Source: Actinomycetospora corticicola
GTDB lineage: Bacteria > Actinomycetota > Actinomycetes > Mycobacteriales > Pseudonocardiaceae
NCBI RefSeq assembly: GCF_013409505.1
Contig: NZ_JACCBN010000001.1
Location: 2,728,001 to 2,792,000, forward strand
Direction: 5' to 3'
DNA: 64,000 bases
Below are positions 33,973 to 43,441 of the stretch, in pieces. The position numbers and the translations under genes were made by a program. Position 1 is the first letter of the stretch; the number at the start of each line of letters is the position of its first letter. Below the pieces are notes generated by a model that made no database searches, was not told where the DNA came from, and saw only the letters and a program-made list of their open reading frames with translations.

Positions 33973-34734
33973 TCAGGACGCCGGGGTGTGGACCAGCGTG
34001 CCGATCCTCTCACCCCGGACGGCGCGCGCGATGTTCCCCTCGATCAACAGGTTGAACACCATGATCGGCATCTGGTTGTCCATGCACAGGCTGAACGCGG
34101 TGGCGTCGGCGACCTTGAGGCCCTTCTCCAGGACCTCCCGGTGGGTGATCTCGGTGTACATCGTGGCCGTCGGGTCGACCTTCGGGTCGGCGGTGAAGAC
34201 GCCGTCGACCCCCTTGGCCAGCAGGACCATCTCGCACTCGATCTCGAGGGCGCGCTGGGCGGCCGTGGTGTCGGTGGAGAAGTAGGGCATGCCCACGCCG
34301 GCGCCGAAGATGACGACGCGGCCCTTCTCGAGGTGGCGCATCGCGCGCCGCGGGATGTACGCCTCGGCGACCTGACCCATCGTGATGGCGGTCTGCACGC
34401 GCGTGTCGATGTGGTGCTCGCGCTCGAGGAAGTCCTGCAGCGCGAGGCAGTTCATCACCGTGCCGAGCATGCCCATGTAGTCGCTGCGCTGGCGCTGCAT
34501 CCCGGCCTGGGAGAGCTCCTCGCCGCGGAAGAAGTTGCCGCCGCCGATGACCACGGCGATCTGCACGCCGGACGCGACGACGTCGGCGATCTGGCGGGCC
34601 ACGGTCGAGACCACGGTGGGGTCGACCCCCACGCCGCCGCCCCCGAACATCTCGCCACCGAGCTTGAGCAGGACCCGGCGGGTCGGCCCCGACGTCCAGC
34701 TGCCCGTGCGTTCGGCCTCGACGGTGCCGGTCAC
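33973..34734 (-). CDS. pyrH: UMP kinase
   Basis: 253 residues, amino-acid-kinase fold. It phosphorylates UMP. Seen: [30 protein letters not shown] near 70, [20 protein letters not shown] near 98, [20 protein letters not shown] near 155 and [14 protein letters not shown] near 215. The GTG at 34734 was preferred because GGGGAG precedes it; a longer frame begins in the intergenic region after tsf. The N-terminal extension of ~20 residues is typical of actinobacterial PyrH. Confidence 0.96.
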   Translation of the reverse strand: MTGTVEAERTGSWTSGPTRRVLLKLGGEMFGGGGVGVDPTVVSTVARQIADVVASGVQIAVVIGGGNFFRGEELSQAGMQRQRSDYMGMLGTVMNCLALQDFLEREHHIDTRVQTAITMGQVAEAYIPRRAMRHLEKGRVVIFGAGVGMPYFSTDTTAAQRALEIECEMVLLAKGVDGVFTADPKVDPTATMYTEITHREVLEKGLKVADATAFSLCMDNQMPIMVFNLLIEGNIARAVRGERIGTLVHTPAS

Positions 34735-34813
34735 GGCGGAGCTCCCCTCGTGCGGTGCTTCTCGGACACACGCGACGGGTCGGTGCGGGATCCGCACCGA
34801 CCCATCGTCGTGA

Positions 34814-35629
34814 TCAGGCCTGGCCGACCTCGAAGCGGGCGAAGGTGCGGACGTCGACGCCCGCGTCCTTCAGCACCGCGCCGACCGACTTCTTGTCGAC
34901 CGACACCGAGTCCTGCTCGAGCAGGACCGTGTCCTTGTAGTAGCCGTTGAGCCGACCCTCGACGATCTTGTCGATGATCTTCTCGGGCTTGCCCTCCTCA
35001 CGCGCGGTGGCCTCGGCGACGCGGCGCTCGCTCTCCACGACGTCCGCCGGCACCTCCTCGCGCGTGGTGTAGAGCGGGCGGGCCGCGGCGACCTGCATCG
35101 CGGCGCCGCGGGCGGCCTCCTGGTCGTCCCCGGTGTAGGCGACGAGCACGCCGATCGCCGGGGGCAGGTCGGAGGACCGACGGTGCAGGTAGGTCGTGGT
35201 CGGGCCGTCGAGCGTGACCACGCGACGGAGCTCGAGCTTCTCGCCGATGCGGGCCGAGAGGGCCTGCACGGCGTCGTCGACGGTGCCGTCGCCCAGCTTC
35301 GCGGCCTTGAGCGCCTCGACGTCGGAGACCTTCTCGGCGATCGCGACGCCGAGGATGTCCTCGCCGAGCTGGATGAAGTCCGCGTTCTTGGCGACGAAGT
35401 CCGTCTCGGAGTTCAGCTCGATCATCGAGCCGTCGCGGGCGGCGACGATGCCGTTGGCGGTCGCGCGCCCGGCACGCTTGCCGACGTCCTTGGCGCCCTT
35501 GATGCGCAGGGCCTCGATGGCCTTGTCGAAGTCGCCCTCGTTCTCCTCGAGCGCCTTCTTGCAGTCCATCATCCCGGAGCCGGTGGCCTCGCGGAGCTTC
35601 TTCACGTCGGCGGCGGTGTAGTTCGCCAT
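34814..35629 (-). CDS. tsf: Elongation factor Ts
   Basis: 271 residues. It recycles EF-Tu by nucleotide exchange. The UBA-like start [20 protein letters not shown] with [19 protein letters not shown] is diagnostic, as is [16 protein letters not shown] near residue 72; the C-terminal EF-Ts dimerisation domain follows and ends [12 protein letters not shown]. It is 72 bases downstream of rpsB, with a 39-base palindrome between them, so its level may be set apart from rpsB. Confidence 0.97.
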   Translation of the reverse strand: MANYTAADVKKLREATGSGMMDCKKALEENEGDFDKAIEALRIKGAKDVGKRAGRATANGIVAARDGSMIELNSETDFVAKNADFIQLGEDILGVAIAEKVSDVEALKAAKLGDGTVDDAVQALSARIGEKLELRRVVTLDGPTTTYLHRRSSDLPPAIGVLVAYTGDDQEAARGAAMQVAAARPLYTTREEVPADVVESERRVAEATAREEGKPEKIIDKIVEGRLNGYYKDTVLLEQDSVSVDKKSVGAVLKDAGVDVRTFARFEVGQA

Positions 35630-35656
35630 CGTGTTCCTGTTCCTCTGGATCGAAGG

Positions 35657-35695
35657 TTCCCGACGACGGGTCCGGTCCGGACCCGTCGTCGGGAA
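35657..35695 (-). terminator. 39-base perfect palindrome between rpsB and tsf
   Basis: 19-bp arms (TTCCCGACGACGGGTCCGG and complement) around a single T, six bases after the rpsB stop. It may act as an attenuator or processing site, since tsf must still be transcribed. Its arm start is the same as in the hairpin at 24550. Confidence 0.7.
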
Positions 35696-35701
35696 GGGGT
35701 G

Positions 35702-36715
35702 TCAGCGGCTGGCCTGGCCGTTCTCGGGGGTCCCGGCGGCCGGGGCGGCGTCGATCGCGTTGTCGTCCGAGCCGGTGCCGTCGGAGTCGGCGACCCCCGC
35801 GGTGCGCTCGGGACGACCCTCCTCGCCCGTGGGCTGGACCTCGTCGCCCGCGGCGGCCGCGGTCGCCTCGGCCTCGACGCTCGCCACGGGGGCGTCGCCA
35901 CCCGCGTCGACCGCGGAGTTCGTCGGCAGGCTCTCCGGGGCCGAGGCCCCGTCGCCGCCGACCGGCGCGAAGTCGCGCTCGGCCTGCGCGTCGGCCGCCG
36001 GCGCCTCCTCGGTGCCGTTCTGGCGCTGGTTGCGGGCCCGGAAGCCCTCCGCGCACGCCTCGGCGACGACCTTGGTGAGCAGGGCGGCGGAGCGGATCGC
36101 GTCGTCGTTGCCCGGGATCGGGTAGTCGACCTCGTCCGGGTCGCAGTTCGTGTCGAGGATCGCGACGACCGGGATGTTCAGCTTGCGAGCCTCGCCGACG
36201 GCGATGTGCTCCTTCTTGGTGTCCACGATCCACACGGCGCTCGGGACGCGGGCCATGTCGCGGATACCGCCGAGGGTCCGCTCGAGCTTCTCGTGCTCAC
36301 GGCTGAGCATGAGGATTTCCTTCTTGGTGCGACCCTCGAAGCCCCCGCTCTGCTCCATCGCCTCGAGCTCCTTGAGGCGGGTCAGACGCTTGTGCACCGT
36401 CTGGAAGTTCGTGAGCATGCCGCCCAGCCAGCGCTGGTTGACGTAGGGCATCCCCACGCGGTCGGCCTGCTCGGAGATGGCCTCCTGGGCCTGCTTCTTC
36501 GTCCCGATGAAGAGCACCGTGCCGCCGTGGGCGACGGTCTGCTTCACGAAGTCGTAGGCGCGGTCCACGTAGGACAGCGTCTGCTGCAGGTCGATGATGT
36601 AGATGCCGTTGCGCTCGGTGAAGATGAAGCGACGCATCTTGGGGTTCCAGCGCCGGGTCTGGTGTCCGAAGTGGACACCCGAGTCCAGCAGCTGTCGCAT
36701 GGTGACGACGGCCAT
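35702..36715 (-). CDS. rpsB: 30S ribosomal protein S2 with long acidic C-terminal extension
   Basis: 337 residues against ~250-290 for most S2 proteins. The S2 core is complete ([20 protein letters not shown], then [51 protein letters not shown]). From about residue 235 a 100-residue extension rich in Ala, Glu, Asp, Gly and Pro follows ([17 protein letters not shown] and on), predicted disordered. The ATG at 36715 has AGAGGTAG upstream. Long S2 tails are known in actinobacteria, but the length is notable. Confidence 0.96.
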   Translation of the reverse strand: MAVVTMRQLLDSGVHFGHQTRRWNPKMRRFIFTERNGIYIIDLQQTLSYVDRAYDFVKQTVAHGGTVLFIGTKKQAQEAISEQADRVGMPYVNQRWLGGMLTNFQTVHKRLTRLKELEAMEQSGGFEGRTKKEILMLSREHEKLERTLGGIRDMARVPSAVWIVDTKKEHIAVGEARKLNIPVVAILDTNCDPDEVDYPIPGNDDAIRSAALLTKVVAEACAEGFRARNQRQNGTEEAPAADAQAERDFAPVGGDGASAPESLPTNSAVDAGGDAPVASVEAEATAAAAGDEVQPTGEEGRPERTAGVADSDGTGSDDNAIDAAPAAGTPENGQASR

Positions 36716-37053
36716 GGTGGTCGTACTACCTCTGTCTCTGCTGCGGTTGCCGCGCCGGACCGGGTGGACCGGCGCCCTGGTGCCCCGCCGCACGGTCCGA
36801 ATCCCCGGGGGGACCGCTCGGTGTGCGGGGTCGATGGCTCGCGCTGGGCGGGCTCGTCGGGGCACGCGAAGTCGACCCACCGGAGGCGGGCCGCTGACGT
36901 GCAGTCTACGCGGACGCCCGTTCCTGCTGGCCGCGCACCCTGCCGGGTCCCCTCCCCGTGGCAGCGGAGCGTCGTTGCTGTCGTGCAGTGGCAGGGAATC
37001 CACATCGTCGGATTCGCGGGAGCCGCGGCGGGCGCCGGCGCGTCGGTACCCGT
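36716..37053. other. 338-base divergent gap between rpsB and the M23 gene
   Basis: Holds the rpsB leader and promoter and one 37-base dispersed repeat (36958-36994) followed by the conserved CCACATCGTCGG. No gene seen. A TAGACT that could serve as an rpsB -10 box lies on the minus strand at about 36903-36908, without a convincing -35. Confidence 0.55.
36958..36994 (+). repeat. 37-base dispersed repeat, copy C
   Basis: Begins GTGGCAGCGGAGCGTCG and ends GCAGTGGCAG; 35 of 37 bases match copy B. It lies 60 bases upstream of the M23 peptidase start. Confidence 0.8.
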
Positions 37054-37602
37054 GTGAGGCTGTTGCTGACGTTCCTGACGGCGGGTGTGCTGCTGCTGGC
37101 GGGCGCGGCGCCCGCCGTGGCCGGCCCCGACGACCTGCCCGTCATCCCGGTCGGCGCGTTCGGCTGGCCGGTGACCGGGCTGTCCGACGGGGCGCCCGCG
37201 GGCGGCGGGGTGGTGCGCCGGTTCCTGCCCCCGCCGACGCCGTACGGCCGGGGCCACCGCGGGGTCGATCTCACGGGGGTGCCGGGCTCCGCGGTGCTGG
37301 CGGCCGGGGCGGGGACGGTGGTGTTCGCCGGGATGCTGGCCGGGCGCGGCGTGGTGTCGGTGCTGCACGCGGGCGGGCTGCGCACGACCTACGAGCCGGT
37401 GCGGGCGCTCGTGCCGGTCGGCGCGGTCGTCGCGCGCGGGACGGTCCTCGGGACGCTCGACCCCGGCCACGCGGGCTGTCCCGTCGCCTGCCTGCACTGG
37501 GGTCTGCGCCGCGCCCATCCACCGGGTGCGGCGCGGGAGCAGTACCTGGACCCGTTGCTGCTCGTGGGCCTGGGCCGGACCCGCCTGTGGCCGACGCGCT
37601 GA
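37054..37602 (+). CDS. Secreted M23-family (LytM-like) peptidase
   Basis: 182 residues. The signal peptide is [20 protein letters not shown] to A-V-A before G-P-D-D. The LytM-type domain shows the first zinc motif in [20 protein letters not shown] (H-x3-D) and the second in [14 protein letters not shown] (H-x-H is reduced here to L-H-W-G with the last His; the first His of the pair is replaced by Cys-Leu). Activity as a peptidoglycan endopeptidase is therefore plausible but not certain. The GTG at 37054 is chosen because the longer frame runs through a dispersed repeat. Actinobacteria often carry such a gene between rpsB and whiG. Confidence 0.8.
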   Translation: MRLLLTFLTAGVLLLAGAAPAVAGPDDLPVIPVGAFGWPVTGLSDGAPAGGGVVRRFLPPPTPYGRGHRGVDLTGVPGSAVLAAGAGTVVFAGMLAGRGVVSVLHAGGLRTTYEPVRALVPVGAVVARGTVLGTLDPGHAGCPVACLHWGLRRAHPPGAAREQYLDPLLLVGLGRTRLWPTR

Positions 37603-37618
37603 CCCAGGCCGTCTCGTC

Positions 37619-37674
37619 GAGGTGCACACCAGGCAGCGCCCGACCGCTCCGGACCTGCCCCACGTGAACCTCGC
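37619..37674 (+). repeat. 56-base palindromic repeat, copy 2
   Basis: Begins GAGGTGCACACCAGGCAGC and ends CCACGTGAACCTCGC. The two ends are complementary over most of 18 bases. It lies between the convergent M23 and whiG genes, the place of a bidirectional terminator. Confidence 0.75.
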
Positions 37675-37682
37675 CAGCGGCG

Positions 37683-38654
37683 TCAGTCGGCGTGCGACTC
37701 CGCGAGACGTGCCCGGAGACGGAGGACCGCCCGGGTGTGCAGCTGGCACACCCGCGACTCGGTGACCCCGAGGACCTTGCCGATCTCGGCGAGCGTCAGG
37801 TTCTCGAAGTAGTACAGACCCACGATGGTGCGGTCGCGCTCGGCGAGCCCGCCGATCGCGTCGGCGAGCAGCCGACGGGTCTCCCGCGATTCCATCGCGG
37901 CGACCGGGTCCTCGGCGCCGGCGTCGGGGAGCGAGTCCGCGAGGGACGGCGCCCCCGAGCCGGACCCGGCCCCGCCGGACCGACCGGCCGCGACCAGCTC
38001 GTCGAGCGCGGCGACGCTCGTCATCGCGATCTGCCCGTAGGTCGAGCGCAGCTCGCCGGTCTCCATCCCGAGCTCGTCGGCGATCTCGGAGTCGCTGCAG
38101 CTGCGCTGCTCGCGGGTCTCCCGCCGCTCGATCGCGCGCTCGATCTCCCGCGCCCGGGAGCGCACGGAGCGCGGCACCCAGTCCTGGGAGCGCAGCTCGT
38201 CGAGGATCGCGCCCCGGATGCGCTGCATCGCGTAGACCTCGAACTTGCGCCCGCGGTCGGGCTCGAAGCGCTCGATGGCGTCGACCAGGCCGAAGATGCC
38301 GCACTGGACGAGGTCGGCGACGTCGACGTGGCTCGGCAGCCCGGTCCCGACGCGGCCCGCCACGTACTTGACCAGCGGCGCGTAGTGCAGCACCAGCCGG
38401 TCGCGGACCACTCGGTCGTCGGGCGCCTCGGCGTAGTCGGCCCACATCCGCGAGATGCCGGCCTCGACCAACGCCTCCTCGTCCGGCTTCGTCCCGTCGG
38501 GGGCCTGGCCGGGGTGGATGGTCGTCGGCCGGGCGCGGACGGCCACGTCGCGCAGGGGGCGCGGAGCGGCGGCCGGCGCGACGGCACGGGCGGCGGAACC
38601 CATCGTGGCGGCGGCGGGCCGCATCGACTCAGGCTCGGGGATGCGCGGCGTCAT
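37683..38654 (-). CDS. whiG: Sigma factor WhiG/FliA family
   Basis: 323 residues, group 3 sigma factor. Region 2 is seen as [20 protein letters not shown] and [20 protein letters not shown] then [20 protein letters not shown]; region 3 and 4 follow, with [20 protein letters not shown] and [20 protein letters not shown] as the -35-binding helix-turn-helix. The first ~65 residues are a low-complexity extension. In streptomycetes WhiG controls commitment of aerial hyphae to sporulation; here it may control spore-chain or related development. The ATG at 38654 lies 26 bases inside the end of xerC. Confidence 0.93.
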   Translation of the reverse strand: MTPRIPEPESMRPAAATMGSAARAVAPAAAPRPLRDVAVRARPTTIHPGQAPDGTKPDEEALVEAGISRMWADYAEAPDDRVVRDRLVLHYAPLVKYVAGRVGTGLPSHVDVADLVQCGIFGLVDAIERFEPDRGRKFEVYAMQRIRGAILDELRSQDWVPRSVRSRAREIERAIERRETREQRSCSDSEIADELGMETGELRSTYGQIAMTSVAALDELVAAGRSGGAGSGSGAPSLADSLPDAGAEDPVAAMESRETRRLLADAIGGLAERDRTIVGLYYFENLTLAEIGKVLGVTESRVCQLHTRAVLRLRARLAESHAD

Positions 38655-39801
38655 GAACGGCCCTCAGACGGTCGGCGGTCACGTGGGTGTACAGCTGCGT
38701 CGTCGCCGGTGAGGCGTGCCCGAGCAACTCCTGGACGCTTCTCAGGTCGGCTCCCCCTTCGAGCAGGTGGGTCGCCGCGGAGTGGCGCAACCCGTGCGGT
38801 GCGATGTCCGGCGCGCCCGGCACCGAGCCCGCCGCGTCGTGGACGACGGCCCGCGCGATGCGCGGGTCGAGGCGCCCACCACGGGCGCCGAGCAGCAGGG
38901 CGGGCGGCGAGCCCGCGACGGCGAGGGCGGGGCGTCCGTCGGTGCGCCACGCGTCGAGCGCGGTCGCCGCCGGGCCACCGAAGACGACGGTGCGTTCCTT
39001 CGCGCCCTTGCCCAGCACCCGCAGGGTCCGGCGGGCGTCGTCGACGTCGTCGACGTCGAGCCCGCACAGCTCGGAGACGCGGATGCCGGTGGCGTAGAGC
39101 AGTTCGAGCAGGAGGTGGTCCCGCAGGGCGATCGGATCGCGTTCCGCCGCGCCCCGGGCCGCGTTGTCGAGCGCGGCCGCCGCCTGGTCGGCGCGGAGCA
39201 CCGCGGGCAGCGTGCGATGCGCCCGCGGGGACGCGAGGCGGGCCCCGGCATCGGTCGGCGCGTGGCCGGTGCGGACCGCCCACGCGGTGAAGGCGCGGAC
39301 CGACGCGGCCCGCCGGGCCACCGTCGTGCGGCGGACCGGACGACGACCGGCGTCGTGTCGCCCACCGGCGTCGGTCGGCTCGCCGCGGCGTCGTCCCGGC
39401 TCCTCGACCCCGCCCTGGGCGAGCCACGACCGCAGCGCCGCCAGGTCGAGGTCGACCAGCGTGACCGCGCCCGCCCCGGCGGTGCCGGCGCGCCGGGCGG
39501 CGATCCGGGTCACCAGGTGGCGCAGGGCGGCCGAGACGTCCCCGGTGTAGGCCCGCACGGTGTGCTCGGACAGCCCACGCTCGTAGCGCAGGTGGGCGGT
39601 GAACTGCTCGAGCGCCCGCGCGAGCGCGGCGGGCAGCCCCTCGGTGCCCGTCGCGTCAGCTGTGGAGATCCCGTTTTTCGTCGCGCTGTGTGACGAGTTC
39701 TCCGGGCCGTCAACCCCCACATCACGGGGGTCCGCGACGGCCGCGGGATCTCCCGCGTCGCGCTGCGGGTCCGCGTCGTGAGACGAGAATCTGCCGGTCA
39801 T
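38629..39801 (-). CDS. xerC: Tyrosine recombinase XerC family
   Basis: 390 residues, longer than the usual ~300. The first ~60 residues are polar and low-complexity; a SAM-like core-binding domain follows ([20 protein letters not shown]), then the catalytic domain with Arg in [12 protein letters not shown] near residue 240, Lys in [14 protein letters not shown]-x-x-R in [18 protein letters not shown] near 335, His in [16 protein letters not shown] and Tyr in the same stretch. All catalytic residues are present. It resolves chromosome dimers with a partner. The ATG at 39801 ([12 protein letters not shown]) is taken; later starts are possible. It overlaps whiG by 26 bases. Confidence 0.9.
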   Translation of the reverse strand: MTGRFSSHDADPQRDAGDPAAVADPRDVGVDGPENSSHSATKNGISTADATGTEGLPAALARALEQFTAHLRYERGLSEHTVRAYTGDVSAALRHLVTRIAARRAGTAGAGAVTLVDLDLAALRSWLAQGGVEEPGRRRGEPTDAGGRHDAGRRPVRRTTVARRAASVRAFTAWAVRTGHAPTDAGARLASPRAHRTLPAVLRADQAAAALDNAARGAAERDPIALRDHLLLELLYATGIRVSELCGLDVDDVDDARRTLRVLGKGAKERTVVFGGPAATALDAWRTDGRPALAVAGSPPALLLGARGGRLDPRIARAVVHDAAGSVPGAPDIAPHGLRHSAATHLLEGGADLRSVQELLGHASPATTQLYTHVTADRLRAVHDAAHPRA

Positions 39802-39930
39802 CGCCACGAGACTCCGCGTCGGACCGGGGAGCGTCAAGCACCGCCGCGCCCGCGTCGGTGACCGCGCGGGCCGAGCGGGCAACGGTCACTCTCGTCGCGC
39901 TGTGCAACCGTTCGTCGCACGCAGCACGCG

Positions 39931-41091
39931 TCAGACGGACCGGCTCCACCCCCTCTCCCCGTCGGGCACGACGAGCCCGGCGGCGAGGAGCTCGTCCAGC
40001 GCTCCGGCGACCGCCCGCGGCAGGATCCCGGACTCGCGGACGAGGTCCGGCAGCGTCTTCGGCGCGTGCCCGCGCAGGGCCCCGTGGACCCGGACGGCCG
40101 GGCCCGAGAGCCCGTCGGTGGGTCGGGGCGGACTCCGGTGCTCCCGCTCCGGTGGCGGCGTGAGGAGGTCGCCCACCGGGGCCAGGTCCTGCAGGACGTG
40201 TGCCGCGTTGCCGACCACCGTCGCGTATCCCTTCCGGAGGAGCTCGTGGTTGCCGACCGACTGCGCCGAGGTGACGGGCCCCGGCACCACCAGGACCGGC
40301 CGCCCCAGCTCCTGCGCGGCGAGCGCGGTGCGGGCGGCACCGCTGCGGTGGCCGGACTCGACGAGCAGCGTCCCGTTCGCGAGCGCCGCGATCAGGCGGT
40401 TCCGCACGAGGAACCGATGCCGCGCGGGCACCGCGCCGACCGGGTACTCGCTGACGACGAGCCCGCTCGAGCCGATCCCCTCGAGCAACCGGCCGTGCGA
40501 GGCGGGGTAGGCACGGTCGATGCCGCAGGCCAGCACGGCGACCGTGGTGCCCTTCGCCGCCAGCGCGCCCCGGTGCGCCTCTCCGTCGATCCCGAGCGCG
40601 GCCCCCGACACGACGACCAGCCCCGCGTCCACGAACGAGGCCGACCAGTCGCGGGCGACCCATTTCCCGTAGCCGCTCGCCGCCCGCGACCCGACGACCG
40701 CCACGCTGCGGCGCCCGGGGGTCGCGAGATCGGCCACCGACGCCGGTCCCCGCACCCAGAGCCCGAGCGGCGCCACCCAGTCCGCGTGCCCCGGCTGCCC
40801 GGCGAAATCGGCCATGGCCGCCGTCGGCCACGCCGGGTCCTCGGGCACGAGCAACCGGCCGCCGAGAGCGCGGGCGGCTGCCAGGTCGGCGGCCGACCGG
40901 TCGTCGTGCCGCCGGGCGTCGACCTCCGCCCCGACGTGCGGACCGAGATCCGCCCCGCCCCGGATGCGCTCGGCCGCCTCCACCGGCCCGAGGAGCTCGG
41001 CCAGGTGCGACACCGCGGGGGCCGGGGGCTCCGCGACCCGCAGCAGGAAGGCGCGCGCGAGCAGGACGGCCTCGTCGACCGCGCCCGTCAC
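39931..41091 (-). CDS. dprA: DNA-processing protein DprA
   Basis: 386 residues. A short N-terminal SAM-like region is followed by the Rossmann DprA domain (SVAVVGSRAASGYGKWVARD, VSGAALGIDGEAHRGALAAK, VAVLACGIDRAYPASHGRLL, RNRLIAALANGTLLVESGHR, SGAARTALAAQELGRPVLVV) and a C-terminal winged helix (LPDLVRESGILPRAVAGALD). DprA loads RecA on incoming single-stranded DNA. The GTG at 41091 overlaps the comM stop as GTGA. With comM and yraN it forms the standard cluster. Confidence 0.95.
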   Translation of the reverse strand: MTGAVDEAVLLARAFLLRVAEPPAPAVSHLAELLGPVEAAERIRGGADLGPHVGAEVDARRHDDRSAADLAAARALGGRLLVPEDPAWPTAAMADFAGQPGHADWVAPLGLWVRGPASVADLATPGRRSVAVVGSRAASGYGKWVARDWSASFVDAGLVVVSGAALGIDGEAHRGALAAKGTTVAVLACGIDRAYPASHGRLLEGIGSSGLVVSEYPVGAVPARHRFLVRNRLIAALANGTLLVESGHRSGAARTALAAQELGRPVLVVPGPVTSAQSVGNHELLRKGYATVVGNAAHVLQDLAPVGDLLTPPPEREHRSPPRPTDGLSGPAVRVHGALRGHAPKTLPDLVRESGILPRAVAGALDELLAAGLVVPDGERGWSRSV

Positions 41092-42617
41092 CGCTGCGCT
41101 CCCGTCGCCGCGCCCTGGTGCTTGAGCTCCAGTGCGTCGTGCACGTCGTCGGCGTCGGGCCGGTCGCCCCCGCGCAGGTCGCACACCGTCCAGGCGACCC
41201 GCAGGCAGCGGTCGAGCGCGCGGGCGGTCAGCAGGCCCGCCCGCAGGAGGTTGTCCAGCTCGAGCGTCACCCCCGGCTCGACCGGACGCAGCCGTCGCAG
41301 CGCCGGCCCCGGCACCTCGGCGTTGCTCCGCCACCCGGTGTCCGCCCACCGCCGGCGGGCCCGCTCGCGTGCCGCGAGGACCCGGGCCCGGACGGTCGCG
41401 GTGTCCTCCTCCTGCTCGTCGGGGCCGCGGTCGAGCGTGGTGATCGGGTCGAGCTCCACCTGCAGGTCCGTGCGGTCGAGCATCGGCCCGGACAGCCGGT
41501 TCCGGTAGCGGCGCACCGCGTCCGGTCTGCAGGTGCAGTCCGTCGGCCGCGGCGGGGCGCACGGACAGGGGTTCGCCGCCATGACGAGCTGGAAGCGCGC
41601 CGGGTACCGCACGACGCCGTCCTTGCGCGCGAGCCGGACCTCCCCCTCCTCCATCGGCGTGCGCAGCGAGTCGAGCAGGTGCGGGCCGAACTCGAAGACC
41701 TCGTCCAGGAACAGCACCCCGCGGTGGGCCAGGGACACCGCCCCGGGCCGCGCCAGTCCCGAGCCCCCGCCCACGAGCGCAGCGGCCGACACCCCGTGGT
41801 GCGGCGCGACGAACGGCGGGGTGACCGCGAGGTCCCCGTCCGGGGGCAACGCGCCGGCCAGCGAGCGGACGGCCGCCACCTCCATCGCCTCGGGCACCGA
41901 CAGGTCCGGCAGCAGGCCGACGAGGCGGCGGGCGATCATCGTCTTGCCGGAGCCCGGCGGGCCGACGAAGAGCAGGTGGTGGCCGCCCGCCGCCGCGATC
42001 TCCGCCGCCCGGCGGGCCCGTTCCTGCCCGACCACCTCGCCGAGGTCCTCGTGCACCGGCCGCACCGGAGGTGTCGGTCGGGTCGGCGGACGGCTCAGTC
42101 GGCCCTCTCCGTCGAGCCACGCGAGCACGTCGGCGAGATGGCCGGCGCCGAGCAGCTCGACGTCCTCGACGAGCGACGCCTCCTCGAGGCAGTCCTCGGG
42201 CACCACGATCCGCCGGATGCCCGCCCGTCGCGCCGCCACCACGCAGGGCAGCACGCCGCGGACCTGTCGGATCCGCCCGTCCAGCGCGAGCTCGCCGAGC
42301 AGCACGACGCCCTCGAGGGCCGAGGGCCGCACCTTCCCGTCGGCCGCCAGCACGCCGCAGGCCAGGGCCACGTCGTAGCTCGACCCCTGCTTGGGCAGCG
42401 TGGCCGGCGAGAGGGCGAGCGTGATCTTGCGGCCCGGCCAGTCCCGTCCGGAGTTGACCACCGCGGCGCGCACCCGGTCCCGCGCCTCGGCCAGCGCCGC
42501 GTCGGGCAGCCCGACCAGCGACAGCCCCGGGAGCCCCGGACCCACGTCGGCCTCGATCTCCACCAGGTCGCCGTCCACCCCGTGCAGTCCGATCGACCAC
42601 GACCGCGCGAGCGCCAT
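41088..42617 (-). CDS. comM: YifB/ComM family Mg-chelatase-like AAA ATPase
   Basis: 509 residues. The N-terminal ChlI-like domain has VEIEADVGPGLPGLSLVGLP then KITLALSPATLPKQG; the AAA domain has Walker A LLFVGPPGSGKTMIARRLVG near residue 218, Walker B RGVLFLDEVFEFGPHLLDSL and LVMAANPCPC, with a Cys-rich C-P-C-A-P-P-R-P-T-D-C-T-C insertion typical of the family; the C-terminal Mg_chelatase_C domain follows. ComM drives branch migration during natural transformation. The ATG at 42617 overlaps the yraN stop by one base. Confidence 0.95.
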   Translation of the reverse strand: MALARSWSIGLHGVDGDLVEIEADVGPGLPGLSLVGLPDAALAEARDRVRAAVVNSGRDWPGRKITLALSPATLPKQGSSYDVALACGVLAADGKVRPSALEGVVLLGELALDGRIRQVRGVLPCVVAARRAGIRRIVVPEDCLEEASLVEDVELLGAGHLADVLAWLDGEGRLSRPPTRPTPPVRPVHEDLGEVVGQERARRAAEIAAAGGHHLLFVGPPGSGKTMIARRLVGLLPDLSVPEAMEVAAVRSLAGALPPDGDLAVTPPFVAPHHGVSAAALVGGGSGLARPGAVSLAHRGVLFLDEVFEFGPHLLDSLRTPMEEGEVRLARKDGVVRYPARFQLVMAANPCPCAPPRPTDCTCRPDAVRRYRNRLSGPMLDRTDLQVELDPITTLDRGPDEQEEDTATVRARVLAARERARRRWADTGWRSNAEVPGPALRRLRPVEPGVTLELDNLLRAGLLTARALDRCLRVAWTVCDLRGGDRPDADDVHDALELKHQGAATGAQR

Positions 42618-42976
42618 CAGAAGGCTCCCTCGTAGTGCTCGACCTGCGGCTCCCTGCCGTCCACGAGCAGCACCGACACCACGTCGAAGCGCACCTCGCA
42701 CCACCGGGCCCGCGACTCCGCCAGCCACTGGTGCGCGAGGCGCCGGATGCGCGCCGCCTTCGTGCGCGTGACCGCCTCGACCGGGAGGCCGTAACCGGTG
42801 CCCGAGCGGGTCTTCACCTCGCAGACCACCAGCCGGTCCCCGTCGGTGGCCACCACGTCGAGCTCACCCTCGCGCCGCCGCCAGTTCCGCGCGAGCACCA
42901 CCAGACCCCGCGCGGTCAGGTGCTCGACCGCGAGGTCCTCCCCCGTGCGCCCCAGTTCGTCCTTCGCCGCCACCAC
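42617..42976 (-). CDS. yraN: UPF0102 family endonuclease-like protein YraN
   Basis: 119 residues, normal length. The PD-(D/E)xK nuclease pattern is seen: G-R-x-G-E-D-L-A near the N-terminus, GELDVVATDGDRLVVCEVKT with D and E-V-K, then KAARIRRLAHQWL. The cellular role is not settled; it is nearly always beside comM and dprA. The start is a GTG at 42976. DUF2469 and rnhB lie upstream after a 144-base gap. Confidence 0.93.
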   Translation of the reverse strand: MVAAKDELGRTGEDLAVEHLTARGLVVLARNWRRREGELDVVATDGDRLVVCEVKTRSGTGYGLPVEAVTRTKAARIRRLAHQWLAESRARWCEVRFDVVSVLLVDGREPQVEHYEGAF

Positions 42977-43120
42977 GCCCGTCCTCCCGCCGCCGGTGGG
43001 ACCACGGTGACGACGACGGGCCCGCGGGCGCGAACAGCGAGCGGTGCTCTGGGGACAACTGCGGCCCGCGGACGGGGCGCTGGTCCGCCCGCCGTCACCG
43101 GGACGGCGGGCGGCGCAGGA

Positions 43121-43441
43121 TCAGCCGCCGAACGGACCGTCCTCGAGGCGCAGGTCGGGCTTCTCGAGCTCCTCGACGTTGACGTCCTTGAACGTCACCA
43201 CGCGCACGTTCTTCACGAAGCGCGCCGGGCGGTACATGTCCCACACCCACGCGTCGGACATCCGCACCTCGAAGTAGACCTCGCCGTCGGCGTTCCGGAC
43301 GGCGACGTCGACCGAGTTCGCCAGGTAGAAGCGGCGCTCGGTCTCCACGACGTAGGAGAACTGGCTCACGATGTCGCGGTACTCGCGGTAGAGCGACAGC
43401 TCCATGTCGGTCTCGTACTTCTCGAGATCCTCCGCGCTCAT
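43121..43441 (-). CDS. DUF2469 family protein
   Basis: 106 residues, beginning MSAEDLEKYETDMELSLYRE and containing SYVVETERRFYLANSVD, VYFEVRMSDAWVWDMYRPAR and FVKNVRVVTFKDVNVEEL. This is the highly conserved actinobacterial family next to rnhB (Rv2901c type). The function is unknown; cytosolic. The ATG overlaps the rnhB stop by four bases (ATGA), showing tight coupling. Confidence 0.93.
   Translation of the reverse strand: MSAEDLEKYETDMELSLYREYRDIVSQFSYVVETERRFYLANSVDVAVRNADGEVYFEVRMSDAWVWDMYRPARFVKNVRVVTFKDVNVEELEKPDLRLEDGPFGG

Noticed and set aside
36716-36957. Structured leader for S2 autoregulation before rpsB
   Set aside because: No convincing pseudoknot or known ribosomal-leader pattern could be made out by eye.
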